Shown: piece by piece, positions 1-12,750 of the stretch | How the letters are laid out: each line of letters begins with the position of its first letter | How positions within the stretch are numbered: the stretch's first letter is position 1 | Assembly (NCBI GenBank): GCA_027257055.1 | Contig: JAPVLO010000007.1 | Span: forward strand, 7,874,001-7,938,000 | DNA length: 64,000 nt | Direction of reading: 5' to 3' | DNA from: Cephalopachus bancanus | Lineage: Eukaryota; Chordata; Mammalia; Primates; Tarsiidae | Program-made: the position numbers and the translations under genes | The notes under the pieces: model-generated | The model's input: the letters and a program-made list of their open reading frames with translations, nothing else | The model's database searches: none | Told to the model about the DNA's origin: nothing

Positions 1-2419
1 TTATTTCTTCATGTGCTGAGCCACACAGAGCACGTTCTGGGATACCGTCCTTCCCTGTTGCAAGAGACCCCGCCTTCCCAGCTGACAGGGGAGAGACACA
101 AATGCGGCACCCAAGTGTCACCCAGGTCTTAGCAGCCACTCTGGGAAGACACCTGGCTGCCTGGCAGAAGGGAAGATGCAATGGCAGCCAAAGAACAGCA
201 CAAAAACACACACAGCTTCAGCCCACGACAACCCGGGGGGTGCTGTGGGGGACGCCCAGTGGCAGCGGTAGGCTGCTGTAAGCCTCAAGGAGGCTCTCTG
301 CCCAAGAAGAAGCCCAGGTAGAAAAGGCACCCCATGAAAATCCAGTCTCTCTGAAGGTCAGGACTGTGCTTTGTGGGCCAAGGACATTTATAGGACTGTA
401 AAAGGGATCATTTTTGCTAATGCCACAAAATTATACTCTGAGTCGAATAACAGTGGCCCACGGCAGGAACAGAAGTAATTTTCCTCGAGTGCGAAATCTG
501 GCTTTTAGAGAAGTCAGAGGCGGCCTCGATTGAGGTTGGTAGGGCCCCCTTCTCTATGCAATTTAAGTGACCAAACGGGAACTGTGACTTTGTAAATGCA
601 TCCCTCTAAAAATGTCCCCTGGGGGGGTAAATGGCACAGGCCTCGCAAGAACACCTAATGGAGGTAAGAAGGTGGAAGAGACAATTGGTGAGAAATTCTA
701 AGCAGCCCTGTCCTAGGACCACCCATCTGTTCAAAGGTAACTGTATTTGCTCCAGCATGACCAGGCCCTGTTCTAATCACTGAGGGATAGAAACAAGAAC
801 AGCAGACCCCACTGGCTGGGAGCCCATGGTATGATGAGGAGATGGTTGTGGAGGCGGGTCATTCCAATGAGAGTGGTCACAGGGGCATGCCTTCCATCCT
901 CCAGGCAAGGTCCTGGGGGTTTTGCATGGACTGACTCCTTTAACCATCTCAGAGACCCTGTGAGGAAGGTGCCAGTGTAATCCCCAAGGACACAAGAGGA
1001 AACGGAGGCCAGACAGCTTACGGGGCTGCCTGAGATCACCCACTGCCGCATCCCGAGGCCTGGGTGCTACTGGGCTGAGGTGCCCGGTCCTGAGGAGCCA
1101 AGGGCCACATCCACCCATCCATGGCACCCCTGCAGCCTACGAGTCTTAACACTGCTCAGACAGACTTTTGCTGGAACCTGGGTGTCTCCTTCTGGCCGAT
1201 CCAAACTTGAGCTCTGACTCAGCTCCCAAACGTCCACAGTCTCAGAGACCTGCCTCATCTCTCCCATCTCAGTAGGAATAGAAGCCAACATCCTGAAGTC
1301 ACCATCTTGACCCTTGCCCTATCTCCTGGGAGCAGTGGATTCTCATCTCCAGGTCTCACCCTCCTCCTCTGGTCTCAGGTCTCACTCATTCCCATCCCCC
1401 GAGCCTTCCCCCCTATTCCTTCCAGCCACCCAGTGGAAGCGACCCCTGCAGGCTTTACTCCATGTGGCTATTCCCTGCTCCTCCCACCATTTTTGAAGTC
1501 TCAGAGCTCCCTGGACTCTGGATACCACCTTCCCTGATTCCTCCTCCGCGTGTGTCCTGAGCTTTGGGCCAGGGTTTCCACCTGCTCAGAATCTCTCCCT
1601 CACCTTGCAAGACCCAAGCTCATGACCTTGCCTCTCCCCTCAGCAGGCTCTCTCTGTGCTCTGTGGTTTCTGCTGATAAAGTCCTTGGTTCAAATCTCAT
1701 AGAAAATCTTCTCCAGGACCTCCATTTCTGGGGTAGAGTTCCAGGAGATGTTGTAACCTTCTCTCTTTTCCTTACCTGCTACATCAGGTGTTACAGGCCA
1801 GGACTCTGAAAACAGGGAATTGTTACAAGTGTATTTTAAAACACTTTAAGGCTATCATTTAGACTGTTGTGACTTTCCCTTCCTTCCAAGTATTGCAATT
1901 GTCTGCCCCTTCCTCTGGTAAACTGTAAAAGAACATGTTGTAAATTCCAGAATGTTATCTAAAAACGTCAGCATGACCAGGAGACTTTGAGTCATGTCAG
2001 TGGTCACGTACCAGAAAATGTTAATGCAGATCTTAAGTCATGCTGAAACTGCATGTAGGCCTCTTAATCTTAACTAGAGGTTGGTGAAGGGTTGTGAATC
2101 TTGGATGTAAATATTGGAAATAAGTTTGTGTTGCTTTGAGCAGGTTTTTGGTAATGATGCTGACCCATCTCCCCATGCCGACCCAACATGGTTGCAGAAA
2201 TTAAACACTTTTATCCCCCCAATTTCTGCCTCTTGTCTTTGATTGACCGTGTGGGATAGCAGACCAGATGAAAACAAGGGGGCCACTGCATCCCACTGAG
2301 TCTATTTTGGAAGTTATCTCTGGGTCCCAGACCTACTCCCACTGCCTTGAATCAGATCTTAGCTATTTCTTGTTTAATCTACCTGCAGAACCTCTCAGCT
2401 CCAGCCTCTCCTCAATCTT
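1..2419. other. No gene recognised
   Basis: Apart from a weak MIR-like core near 960-1070, nothing is identifiable. It should hold upstream intron of the PIEZO relic or flanking DNA; no earlier blade exon was found on either strand. The open frames are short and unlike known proteins. Confidence 0.5.
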
Positions 2420-2699
2420 TATTGGGTCAGAGTCTCTGTCACCCAGGCTGGAATGTAGTGGCATGATTACAGCTTGCCAAAGCTTTGACTTCCCGGGTTC
2501 AGGCAATCCTCTGCCTCAGCCTCCCAAGCAGCTAGGGCTACAGGCTGTGCCACCATGCCTGGCCAATGTTTTGATATTTTGTAGAGACGGGTCTCGTTAT
2601 ATTGCCCAGACTGGTCTTGAACGCCCAGGCTCAAGTAGTCGTCTCACCTTGGCCTCCCAGGGAGCTGGGATTACAGGCATGAGCCACCACACTTGGCCT
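2420..2699 (-). mobile_element. Alu-type SINE, old
   Basis: Full dimeric Alu in reverse orientation (gtctctgtcacccaggctgg through ggattacaggcatgagccac), diverged. Confidence 0.9.
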
Positions 2700-2734
2700 C
2701 TCCTCCATCTAATGCCCTCTTCACATTGACTCCA

Positions 2735-3175
2735 AGCCATTTCACATCTGCCCTTGCTGCCCTCTTTTAACCCTTCATTGGCTGCCCTACCTTCTGGGGA
2801 GATCAGATCATGATGGGTCAGAAACCCTCAGCCTGACTTATGAGGCCCCCTGTGATCTGAGGGTCCCTTGGGTCCCCAGGCTCCATATTCTCTGAATGGC
2901 ACAAGGTAGAACATGTATCTGAACGGTCTGTTCTCCAGGCCTCTCTGCTTGGAGGAGTTTCTACCCATCCTTCAAGATCCAACACAGCCTCATTGCTGGG
3001 AAGCCCCCTCTGAACTTCCACACCACTTTAGAAGTGACTCTGCCCAGGTCCTGTGCCCTGGACCCCACCCTTCATCGGGGCTTCTCTGCCCTCCCCTGCT
3101 TATGAGCCCCTATGAGGATGAAGTGAGCTGGATCCTTCTTTGTGTCTCTGAGGTCTAGTTCAAGGTCTGGAACAT
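2735..3175 (+). mobile_element. L2-like LINE 3' fragment
   Basis: Pieces such as cccatccttcaagatccaacacagcc and gctgggaagccccctctgaac follow the L2 3' pattern. Old and diverged, family call tentative. Confidence 0.5.
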
Positions 3176-4091
3176 GGCAGTCTGCTGGTAGACTTGTTAA
3201 ACAAATCAATGTAGTCTTCACTGATCATACAGGAATAAATCTCAGACCATCCCAAGTGATTGCAAATTCCAGATGGGAAGAGTCTGGAATCAAAATTCAT
3301 GAGGCTTTTAAAAAAAAATGTAGAATGCCCTTTGATGCAAATGTAATCGATTGGTCATTGAAGGTTTTAAAAAATGATGTCTTCAGGGTTGAGGGAGGTC
3401 ACAGAGATGGGAATACAGTCACTGTGGGCCGGCCAAGAGGGAAAAAGGCCTTAGCAGGGGATTAACAGAACCCGCCCCGAAAGGATGCCTGGAACGGGCA
3501 GCTTCCCTTGAAGACAGCAGGCTAGCAAGTCCATGTGGCCCCTGAGAGCTGTCATACCTGCTATATCCCACCCATCCAGAGAGTCAAAGAGAACAGCAGT
3601 TCCAGGAGAGAAGCTCCCTTCAAGATGTTGCCAGCTAGTGATTTGTATATTCGAAGCAAGCGGTATCTGCAGCCCAAGTTAGGCCTGAGCTCATTTTTCA
3701 TGTTCAATCTGGCAGCCCAAATTGCTGTACTTGGATTAGCAAGTTAAGCTAAAAGGTGTTACTCTAGACACTCTACAAGGCAAGGCAATTGGTTCTCTGG
3801 ATTTGATTACTTGTTTGAAAATACTTTATTCAATAGAGAACTTGTGAGCAATTGAGCTTTTTTTTTTCAAATCACATATATTTTTTTAAATGCATCTAGG
3901 GAGTGCCTGTTAAATGGAAAACCTTGTGGCTGAGTGCTCCGGAAAAGGGAAAAATTGCTCCCTGTGTAGCATTTGAAAAAATGGAAGATTTTTTTCCTAT
4001 TAGTGTTTCTCAAGGCAGGGCCACATCTGCCCCATCTAGGGCTGTGGGTCTATCTTTCTGGGACTCATGACAGGGTCTCTTCCTCCCCCAG

Positions 4092-4340
4092 AATGTTCCC
4101 AGATAATGAGCTGAAGCAATTGGACAGGTTTTAGGGAAGACTGCTGCACCTGGCGAGGATGACCTTCACCGTGTATCAGGCAGACACATCCAAGTCTGAG
4201 ATGCTCTGCTGTTTTGAGATTATTCTAAATCACACGCTTTCGGCTTACTGACAATGGCTCTCCCCATCTTGTCTTTCCTGTGGGCCATGCTTTCAGTTCC
4301 AAGGCCCTGATTTTGAATGGCAGCAATTTATTATATGGAG
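4092..4340 (+). pseudogene. PIEZO relic exon A (blade transmembrane helices)
   Basis: A pyrimidine-rich acceptor (cttcctcccccag) precedes the exon and a GAG|GTAGGG donor ends it. Frame 4093 reads MFPDNELKQLDRF, TAG at 4132, then SEMLCCFEIILNHTLSA and TGA at 4249. Frame 4254 then reads MALPILSFLWAMLSVPRP, TGA at 4308, F, TGA at 4314 (where PIEZO has FW), then MAAIYYMEV. PIEZO1/2 have closely similar helices ending in FLWAMLSVPRPSRRFWM and the TE/V exon boundary. A net frameshift lies between 4249 and 4260. Homology is clear, and so is inactivation. Confidence 0.92.
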
Positions 4341-4910
4341 GTAGGGACCAAGGGGAGACCCCTGCAGGACCCAGCAGATTGCACCAACAGGTGAGGCGCT
4401 CTGCCCACCTGCCACCCTCATGCTTTGACAGGACTTGACGACAACACTACCATGTGTTGGGTGCTAGAATCAAGAGAGTGACGTGGTGGGGGAGTCAAAA
4501 GATGCAGCCCCAGCCATTTCCATACCCTCTGTAGAATGTGTTAGCTTTTGAAATCAGATGAAGTGCAATAGTGGGTGCTCTCAGCATGACTTGCACACAG
4601 TAGGTATGCAAGATACACTTGTGGGGTTATCCCAGTGGACTTGGGCAACACATGTTTCTTTTTTTCTTTCTGTTGCATTGTTGACATAATTCACCACTAG
4701 CGCTGGTGCTCTTTCTGCCTCCAATACAACATTTGTAAACTTGAAGACAGCTTGTCCACAAAATTAATTAGTGCAAAAGTTAAGTACCAGTCATCAGATT
4801 CTTTCTCCCATCACATCATTTTTATAAGCCTGTCAGAATGAACTACTGCTCCTCCGCTCTCACCACCCCGCCCCTGCTCCCAAGAGTGCTGGTTAAGAGA
4901 GGGAAGCCTT

Positions 4911-5220
4911 GGCCAGGCTCAGTGGCTCAGCCTGTAATCCCAGCACTTTGGGAGGCCGAGGTGAGAGGATTGCCTGAGCCCACAGGTTTGAGACCAGCCC
5001 GGGCAACTTGGCGAGACCTCGACTCTACAATAAATAAAAAATTAGCCAGGTATGGTAGCACACGCCTGTAGTTCCAGCTACTTGGAAGGTTGAGGCGGAA
5101 GAATAATTGGAGCCCAGCAGGTCAATGCAGGGGTTGCTATGAGTGTGCCACTGCACTCTGGCCTGGGCAATGAAGTGAGACTCTGACTTAAAAAAAAAAA
5201 AAAGAAAGAAAGGGAAAAAA
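4911..5220 (+). mobile_element. Alu-type SINE with 10-bp target-site duplication
   Basis: Complete: ggccaggctcagtggctcag head, two arms and A-rich tail. Flanked by agggaagcct at 4900-4909 and 5221-5230. Carries the lineage-type changes (gagacctc, acttggaagg). Confidence 0.95.
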
Positions 5221-5230
5221 AGGGAAGCCT

Positions 5231-7182
5231 CCCGGGTCTGGGTCTGCTCCTTCAGAATCACTGAAAATACCCAGGGGGATGAGGCAGCCGGCCCCAACTC
5301 TGTCCAGTCTGGTTCCTTTTAAGCTCTGAAATCTCAGTATTGCACGAGCTAGGAAGAAAGATTTGTGTTAAAAAAAATGAAGAAACAAAACTTTATTATA
5401 AAAACCATTTAATCCACTGGAAGGGATATACTTTTAAGAGTTCATCTTTTGTATACAAATAGACCTTCCTAATTACCCATGAAGCAGATCTGTTTGGATT
5501 GACTGCTTATAGCTGACTCTGGTAAAATTTGATTCTCCTGAAAGCATTCCTAGAAATGTGACCTTCAGCTAATACCAGCTCATGCTTAGAGGGCTTGGTC
5601 TGGAGGGTCTGCGAGGTTCCAGCTCCCCTCACACCCTTCATCCCACAAGGACCTCAGGAGAGACGTTTAGGAGTCAGGCCAGGCCCTGCCAAGATTGCAG
5701 AGAGGGAACGCTGGCCCAGACTGACAGCCTGGGTCGTTGACAGGTCCTACACCTCCTACCTCCACGTTCATTGGCATTTCCTCCACACCAGGAAAGGAAA
5801 ACACTTGCTGGCATGCACGTGGCTTCTTGCCAGTCGGGTGTTCACAGCAGACATTCCTACGCCCCCCGGGCCCTCTTTCCCTCCCAACTCCTATAGAATC
5901 TGAGTTGGCTCTCAAGGTGAAACTCGCCTGTCCCCCTAGCCCCCAGCCTTTGAAGCTCCCGCTGCCAGCTGCAGGGCACAGTTTTCTTCGAAATGCTACA
6001 CATGTGATGCTTTACAGGAGGATCGCAGATACCAGCGTCTGAACCTGTCCTTACCAATCAAGTTGTTTGGGGTCATAAAGTTGTGCTGGGTTTTCAATAG
6101 TGTAGACAGTCGTGGCTTCTATGAATGACTGTGTCTTCTTACCTAGAGGACTGATTCTCCTTCTCAGATCAGATTGACTAACAAAAATATTTTTTTAAAG
6201 AATCAGAGAGGGCCAAATTGGGAAGTGCCTCGAAATCATCTAAACCAATCCTCTAATATTACAGTCAAGGAAACCAAGAGTGCATTAGATCCAAGGCAGA
6301 TTTTAAGATGACCCCTCTTCTGCATGAGACAGGGAGTGTCCCCATCAGCCACTTCTGTCCCCAGCTGCCAGGACTGCTGACCGTAGATGTGTGGTGGACA
6401 CCACTGTGCACTCTCTGGGGGCTGGAGGTGCCTTCTACTTCCTCCCACATCCTTGTGTTCACCTGTTTTCAAACAGAAGCATCACAGCCAGCTCCCGAGG
6501 GGTCCCCTGCAGGCACTAGGCTGTTTGTCTGGCTGAAGAACTTGTACTTTAAAAGTTTGTGAAACTGAAGTAGTTCTCTGTCCTGGGGTAGCCCCCCAAA
6601 ATAGCATAAAAAGAAACCCTGTATGACATTGCATATCCGGCCACTCACTTACTTGGCTTGGAAAACCCCTACTCTCCTTGATGTTTGACCATCTATCAGC
6701 ATTAAAAGGATGGGAACTTTGGGTGACCTCTTCCTCTTGCCAAAGGAAACAAAGCCATTTTTGAGCATTTTCAGCATAAAAAGATAATCTCTTAAAATCA
6801 CTACCCCACGACTTCTTTGTGAGAAGGGGAAGATGGGGAGAGCCATCTTAATCTGTGCACCATGCATCAAATTGATTTAGCGGGCAACAAACATCAGGAG
6901 AAATTAAAAAAGGAGTAATAGCTCAAAGAAATTAAAGAAGGTTGATTAGCCTTCAGCCATGTCGCATGGGGCCAGCTTATGTGTTCTCAGTGGTCTCTGG
7001 GTTTTTATTTCCTTTTAATCTCTAGTCTCTGATGATGCCCAGCCTTACATTGGTGAAGCACATTATTAGCATGTACTGAGTGCGGTCCGGGCGTTTAACT
7101 TCTTTTGGTGCTGTTCCTGTGCGTGTGCCCATTGGGCTGTTTGCAGTGACCTCACCTGTCTGTCTCTCCTTCCCCTCTTTAG
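5231..7182. other. Relic intron A-B, unrecognised DNA
   Basis: Between PIEZO remnants A and B. Open frames of ~100 codons on both strands at 5595-6057 match nothing I know and have no splice or codon support. Confidence 0.5.
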
Positions 7183-7359
7183 GTCACCATCGTGGTCAAA
7201 TATTTTTCGCAGTTTGGATTCTTTCCCTGGACCACAGAACGATATCCTGGCATCAGTGCAGAAAAGCCATTTTCCCTGCAGAAGATAATTGGGATTGAAA
7301 AGACCGGCTGTGTCCTCTGTGACCTCTTGCCACTGTTCCTGCTGTGGTTCACCATGCTG
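7183..7359 (+). pseudogene. PIEZO relic exon B (IKYFFQFGFFPW segment)
   Basis: Acceptor cctcttta-AG at 7181-7182. The 59-codon frame from 7183 is fully open: it begins VTIVVKYFSQFGFFPWTT, continues EKPFSLQKIIGIEKTG and ends DLLPLFLLWFTML. PIEZO2 has VTIVIKYFFQFGFFPW and IIGVEKKEGYVLYDL at the same place. The start joins exon A exactly at the family's TE|V boundary. The 3' end at a CTG|GTGCAC donor is my choice; the frame stays open past it into an Alu. One of the few exons without a lesion. Confidence 0.93.
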
Positions 7360-7437
7360 GTGCACCACCTCGGAAAAGGGGTTCTGGAACTTGGTTTCAT
7401 TCCTTCCAAGACATCCTTTGCTCATCTCCAATCATAT

Positions 7438-7731
7438 TTATTTATTTGTTTGTTTTTGAGCTGGGGTCTCACTCTGTCACCCAGACTGGAGTGTAGTGGC
7501 ACAAACATGGCTCACTGCAGCCTCGAACTCCTGAGTTCAAGCAATCTTCCCTCCTCAATCTCCTGAGTGGCTGGCACTACAAGTGCATACCACCACACCT
7601 AGCTAATTTTTAAATTTTTATTTTTGTAGAGATGAGGTCTTGCTATGATGCCCAGGGTAGTCTCAGACTCCTGTGTTCAAATGATCCTCCCAAAGTGCTG
7701 GGCCCGGCCCGATCTCCATCATGACTGCACC
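7438..7731 (-). mobile_element. Alu-type SINE
   Basis: Reverse Alu (ggtctcactctgtcacccag ... ctgggcccggccc) inserted directly after relic exon B. The exon B frame runs into it. Confidence 0.9.
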
Positions 7732-9697
7732 CAGCCTGATCATTTTTACTTAAAGTGGGAGGGGATTTGCTGAGGTCAGAGTGACTGTCCCATTTTCCAC
7801 ATGTGGATACTGAGACCTGTGGCTGCTGGAGGCTCTTCCTGGGATATCACATCAGCAGAGACTGACCATTAAATGTCTTCTTCCTGGCTCAGCCCCAGCT
7901 GTGACTATGCTGCTCCCTGTTTGAGTGTGTTTTCTTTTCAGTGAAGTTTTAAATCATTTGGCTTCAGACATTCTGGGTCCTTGGTGAGCTCCCCTAGAGG
8001 TTTGAGCTGAGGCCGCGTTCCCAGATAGCTCTATGGAGGATGCAGTCCTTCCAGGGTGACAAGCCCCTGCACACCGGCTCCCTGGCCGCTCTTCCCAGCC
8101 TCAGAGAGCCCCGCATTTCCTTCTCATGCTCCTGCTCCTCCTGGCTCCTCTACAGAAACCTCCCAGCTTCCCTTCCTGTCCTTCCCTGGAAAGCTTTATT
8201 TTCCATCTTGCTCCAGGGACTTACTCTATCCTCAGGTGCCTCTCTCCTGCCTCCTCCTGCGGAGGATGTCAGCAGCTCAGCCCCTCAGCCCTGCCTCATG
8301 GATGGGTGTGCATCCCCCATTTCTGAAGGGTAGCCTGGAGAAGCGTCCTCTCTCTGTTGGGCCCTTGTGCTTCCTTTCTGGCCCCTCTCTGGTCCTTTTG
8401 CCTCTGCTAAGCCCTGTCTGGCCAGGCCCTCTGCGCAGGTGCTGTTCTAGGCAAGGGGAACACAATCGCAAGCGGCCCTGAGCCTCTGCTCCTAGGTGCA
8501 GGTACTGGGCCTAGAGCCTTGCGGGCAGGCGTGAAGAGTATCCCTGCAGGCCCCACACTTGCTCACCCTGAGGACCTTCCTGTAGCCTCTGTGTCCTCTG
8601 GTTGACTTTGCGGTGGCCTTGATCCGTGTTCTAGAAGACTGCCCAAGCCTTTGCTGGTCACCAGGCTTGCCGACTGGGGGGAGTAGGGAGGTCTGTGGTG
8701 GCCACAGAAGAAGAGGCAGCCTGTCTCCCTCAGGGTTCCCAGGCTGAGGCCTGCATGCCAGCCCCTCAGCCTGCAAGGCCTGTCCCAACAAGGGGAGTTG
8801 GGACCTCAGCACTGGTCTCCTTACCCCTGGAAGGCCTTGCCCGCTTCTCTCCAGCACCTTCTCCCACCACTGCAGAGACTCCAGCACACCCCCTACCCCC
8901 ATCATCTCCTGTCTTCTAGCTAGCTTCGTGCTGGTGTGAGTTTGAGAGGCCATGTGGTGGTGGTGCTGAGTGTGAGGCCCTCAGCCCCTCCCACCACCTG
9001 CCTCTTCTACCCAGAGGGCTTGGGGCTGTGGGACCAGCTGCCCTCTGACCAGGCCCATTGCAAGGAGAAGAAGGAGATCAGAGGGCAGAGGAGAAAACCA
9101 GGCAGAGGGCTCCAGGCACGAAATAGACTGAGCCCGACCCCCACTCCCAGGAGCTGCCATTGCAAACACCAGCCCAGTGCCAGGCGTTCTGGAGGTAGGG
9201 CTGGAGTATGGGTGCAGAAGTGGGCTACGTTCCACTTGTCTGAACTCCAGCCCCCTGAAATCTGGCCCATGGAGAAGCCTCTCATTAGTCTCAAATCAGC
9301 TGCAGAGTCCAGCAAGGTGTGGGCCATGAGGACCCCAAATCTCTGCGCTGAGAGAGGGTCTGCTGGTCATTGTCCCCAAGCCCTCTGTACACATCCTCCT
9401 CTCCCAGTGCTCAGACCACTCTGCTGGCTCCCTACCCCCTGAGTTTCCTTCTCTCTGGACCGGAATTCCAGACCCCAGACCCCTTGGGATGAGGGTACAC
9501 GACAGAGCAAAACCCCAGATGGAGTCCAGACATGGGTGACCAAGTGGTGGCAATCATGTGGTGGCAATTCCCTCTCTCTCATCTTAGGGGTAGGGGTTGG
9601 GAGCCAGTGAGAGCAGAGAGGTGCAGAGTGGTCCCAGCTAAAATGGTTTCAGGAGGAGAAGGTCAAGGAAAGGACCTGTATCATTGTGTCTTGCCAG
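7732..9697. other. Relic intron B-C, unrecognised GC-rich DNA
   Basis: Several 140-170-codon open frames (8056-8481, 8936-9442 and the minus strand 8492-8953) overlap in all frames, as expected of GC-rich non-coding DNA. No PIEZO linker exon was recognised. Confidence 0.5.
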
Positions 9698-9828
9698 GGG
9701 GTCCCCAAGACCCAGGATCCAGGAAGAGATGGAGCCTACTCAGGAAATTCCCATTCAGCCAAAAGAAACTCAGTAAAAGAAAGTCTGAAGAAACAGCTGG
9801 AGAAAGCCCGGAAGTCAATCATTAAAAG
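9698..9828 (+). pseudogene. PIEZO relic exon C (basic intracellular linker)
   Basis: Acceptor gtcttgccag and donor AAAAG|GTAATT enclose an open frame that starts GVPKTQDPGRDG and ends SVKESLKKQLEKARKSIIKR. PIEZO2 has a comparable basic helix (LQEHLIKAKAFTIKK) just before the KQFFYN exon. The phase (two bases of the last codon) fits exon D, whose first base completes AGG. Similarity is modest and the linker is poorly conserved, so the assignment rests largely on order, phase and splice sites. Confidence 0.7.
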
Positions 9829-10189
9829 GTAATTAAGGGACCTTCATTCAGGGGCAGTGGGAAAGGGGAGCCCAGGAGGAAGGCGATGGGCGGGGGCCTT
9901 CCCCTTCCTCACAGACAGGCTCCTGGCTGCAGTAATGCTGACATGGCTAAGCAGGGCAGCATAGGTACCACGCAGCCATGTGCCCTGCACTCGTGCATCA
10001 TGGGGCTGCAGCTGGCCATGGGTAGAATACCCATGAGGGAGTCAGATCTTAGATTCAGATCGGCTACTTCCAAGAGTGCCCATCCTTCTACTCTCCCCGG
10101 TCTGTCTGTGGGACGCAGATCGTTTAGTCATTCTTGCTTTTGCCCAGGCATTTGTCAGTTCATGCTCTGGTCTCTCCTTTTATCTGTCT

Positions 10190-10845
10190 GTCCAACCATT
10201 CATCCATCTAACCCTCTTCTCATCTACCCAACCAACTCTCCTTCAATTTTCCATGTTTTCCTTCTCCCATCCTTCCCTTTGTCCTTCCTTCCATTCGTCT
10301 CTTGATCTAATCACCCTTGCTTCCTTCTTTCCATCCACATACCCACTCGCCCATCCACCATCCATCTAGCCCCCCACCCAACCACTCACCTATCTATCCA
10401 TCCATCTATCATCCATCCATCCACCCATCCAATCACTCACTTATCCATTCACCAACCCACTCATTCATCTATCCATCCATTCGCCCACCCAACCACTTAC
10501 CCATTCATCTACCCATCCATCCACCCACCCAACCATTCACTTATCCATTCTCCCACCCACCCATCCATCTGCCCACCCATTCACTCATCTACTCACACAC
10601 CCAACCATTCACTCATCCATTCACCCACCCACCCACTCATTCACCCACCCAAACACCTACCTATTCACATAGCCACTCACCTACCCAACCACTCACTCAG
10701 TGATCCACTCACCCACCCATCCTTCAACTCAGTCAATCACTCACTCATCCATCCTTTCATCCATCTATTCACCCACCTGTTCATCCATCCACCCATCCAT
10801 CCATCCACCAACCCATCACCCACCTCCCCATCTGCCTGTCTTCAT
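10190..10845 (+). repeat. CCATCC/CACCCA simple repeat, strand-asymmetric
   Basis: About 650 bases of catccatcyaccca-type units, almost free of G on the plus strand. Lies between PIEZO relic exons C and D. The His/Pro/Ser-rich open frame at 10317-10703 is a by-product. Confidence 0.93.
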
Positions 10846-10964
10846 GTCCAGCGTGGGACCCTCTGTGTGTCTCAGATCCCCCCCCACATATTGGCTTGCT
10901 TATTCCCAGGCTGCTTCACATCTTCTCCAACACTTCCCCTCATGGCTGTCCCACGCACAGTCAG

Positions 10965-11075
10965 GTCAGGGCTCATTACCCCATTTGGTAGGTGAGGAAC
11001 TTGAGGCTCAGAGGTGGAGCAACCAGCTGAGTATGACAGTGAGGACCCGCACGTGGTGCCCAGTCTGCGCATCAA
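10965..11075 (+). mobile_element. MIR SINE fragment
   Basis: cattaccccatttggtaggtgaggaacttgaggctcagag is the MIR core; little else remains. Confidence 0.65.
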
Positions 11076-11386
11076 ACTCTTCTCTGACTCTGACTTGTCT
11101 TTGGGTGGGACCCTCAAGTGCTTGTACTTGGATTTGAATTATGACCCAGTTCTCACGGAGGCAGATGTTCAGAAGTGGAGAGAAAGAAGCCTGTCCCTAA
11201 CACCGGAGTGGCTTCCCTCTGTGCTCGGTATAAATACAGGTCTGGGGAAAATGCCCATGCATGCTGTCCTCAGCCTCCCCTGTCAAACCCGGAAGTCAGT
11301 TATGACATGCTTCTAGCACCTTCCATCTGGCTATGAGGAGTAGTCCAAATGGGGGGTGACCCACAGCAGTCCCCTTTTTCTCACAG

Positions 11387-11523
11387 GACCCACCAGATCT
11401 ATTGCTCCACCTGCCAATTCTTCTACAACATCCCCCGCCCCCAAGCCAGCACATGGGGATGTGCAACATGTACACCCTCACGTTCCTGGTGGAGGTGCTC
11501 AGCTTCACCATCATCCTCCCCAG
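11387..11523 (+). pseudogene. PIEZO relic exon D (start of last blade unit)
   Basis: Acceptor cccctttttctcacag, donor CAG|GTACTA. The first frame reads THQIYCSTCQFFYNI, matching PIEZO2 TLEIYVPIKQFFYN. A second frame from about 11480 reads MYTLTFLVEVLSFTIIL, matching VYVLMFLADTVDFII. The bases between FFYNI and MYTLTF number 35 where the family needs a multiple of three (10 codons in PIEZO2), so a frameshift lies in that interval. Confidence 0.9.
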
Positions 11524-12750
11524 GTACTAGGCCTTGGAGTAAGCAAGCTGGGGCCCACGTACCCCCAACTGCCCAGTGGGCACTTTGGTTTCCCAGGAGC
11601 CGCTGCCCGGGACCCTGGATTCTTGGAACTGCCATTTCCCTCTGTCGTTGGGGTTGGGGGCAGCCATCCGTTATCCTTAATAACCGGCAGATGAGAGGAT
11701 AGCATTGCCCTCGGCTTTTTAAATAGCACAGAGTGGTCATCTCTCTCTTTTTAGAATGCCAATTCCACGGACTCCATTACCGAAATGGCTCCTGCCTTCC
11801 ATGCCCTGTCCAAGTTGCCATGTTGTTGTTTTATTGCTTCTCTGAAAGGCTCCACCTAATTAAGGGGGAAGCCAGATATAAATCGGGGGGGGGCCCACGG
11901 TGCGGAGGACAGGTCCTGCACTGAGCCGGCTGCAGGGCTTCTCAGGGGCCCTGCAGCTGCCCCACTTCCCCGACCAGGGACCCTGGCCTTCTTTGCGAGG
12001 GCATCAAGGCCTGGGCTCCCACCCTGAGAACCCAGGATGTTTGCCAACCAGGGTGGGGCTGGAAGGAGAGACAGACTGCCTCATGGGCCGCAGCTCTGGT
12101 ATGTGCTCAGTGGTTGGGGTATGGGGGGGCGTGACAATGAGGATGACCAGGGTTTCCTCCAGCTACGGGCCTCAGGGAACATGTTCTGTTCTGTGCCTCT
12201 GGGGACTCACAGAAGTGTCAAAGGCAGCTCCAGCCCTCAAGGGATTGAGAATTCAGCTGAGGAGACAGGACATACATACATCTTCCAACAAACCACACTT
12301 CAAGCCCAAGGCCGCTCAGGGTCCCTGGGGCCATGAAGCCAGTTAGGGCCCTAGGGTGTGAAATGGATGACCACTGTCCTTGGGGATGAGAGGGAAGGTC
12401 AGGAGGGTTTTCAGGAGTTGGGTGACATTGGAATAAGGCCTTAAAGGCCAAACTAAAGGAGAGAGAGACAGACAGAAACAAAAAGTAGGAAAGCGATAGA
12501 GTGACACAGAGAGAGTGAGGACTTGCAATGGCTCCTCAGTGCTGTTAAGGGGGACAAGGAAGGGCCCCATGTGCAGGAGATTAACAAGTGAGACCAAGCC
12601 GGCATTGACTTGAGGCCAGTGCCCAACCTCAGGTTGTGGGGGCGGGGCTCCTGAAGCCCAGGCTAGGGAGGGTGATGTCCGCTGAAGCAGCTGAGGGGTT
12701 TGAGGATGGCAGGGACAGGGAACAGGTGAGTCTCCCCAGCTGTCTATCAG

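Noticed and set aside
3142..3465. 107-codon open frame
   Set aside because: Unlike any protein I recognise, and no PIEZO similarity although it lies just before relic exon A.
10190..10845. Possible CRISPR or ordered array
   Set aside because: No constant-repeat/unique-spacer structure; it is a vertebrate simple repeat.
10317..11137. His/Pro/Ser-rich open frames
   Set aside because: They translate the CCATCC simple repeat; no start, splice or homology support.
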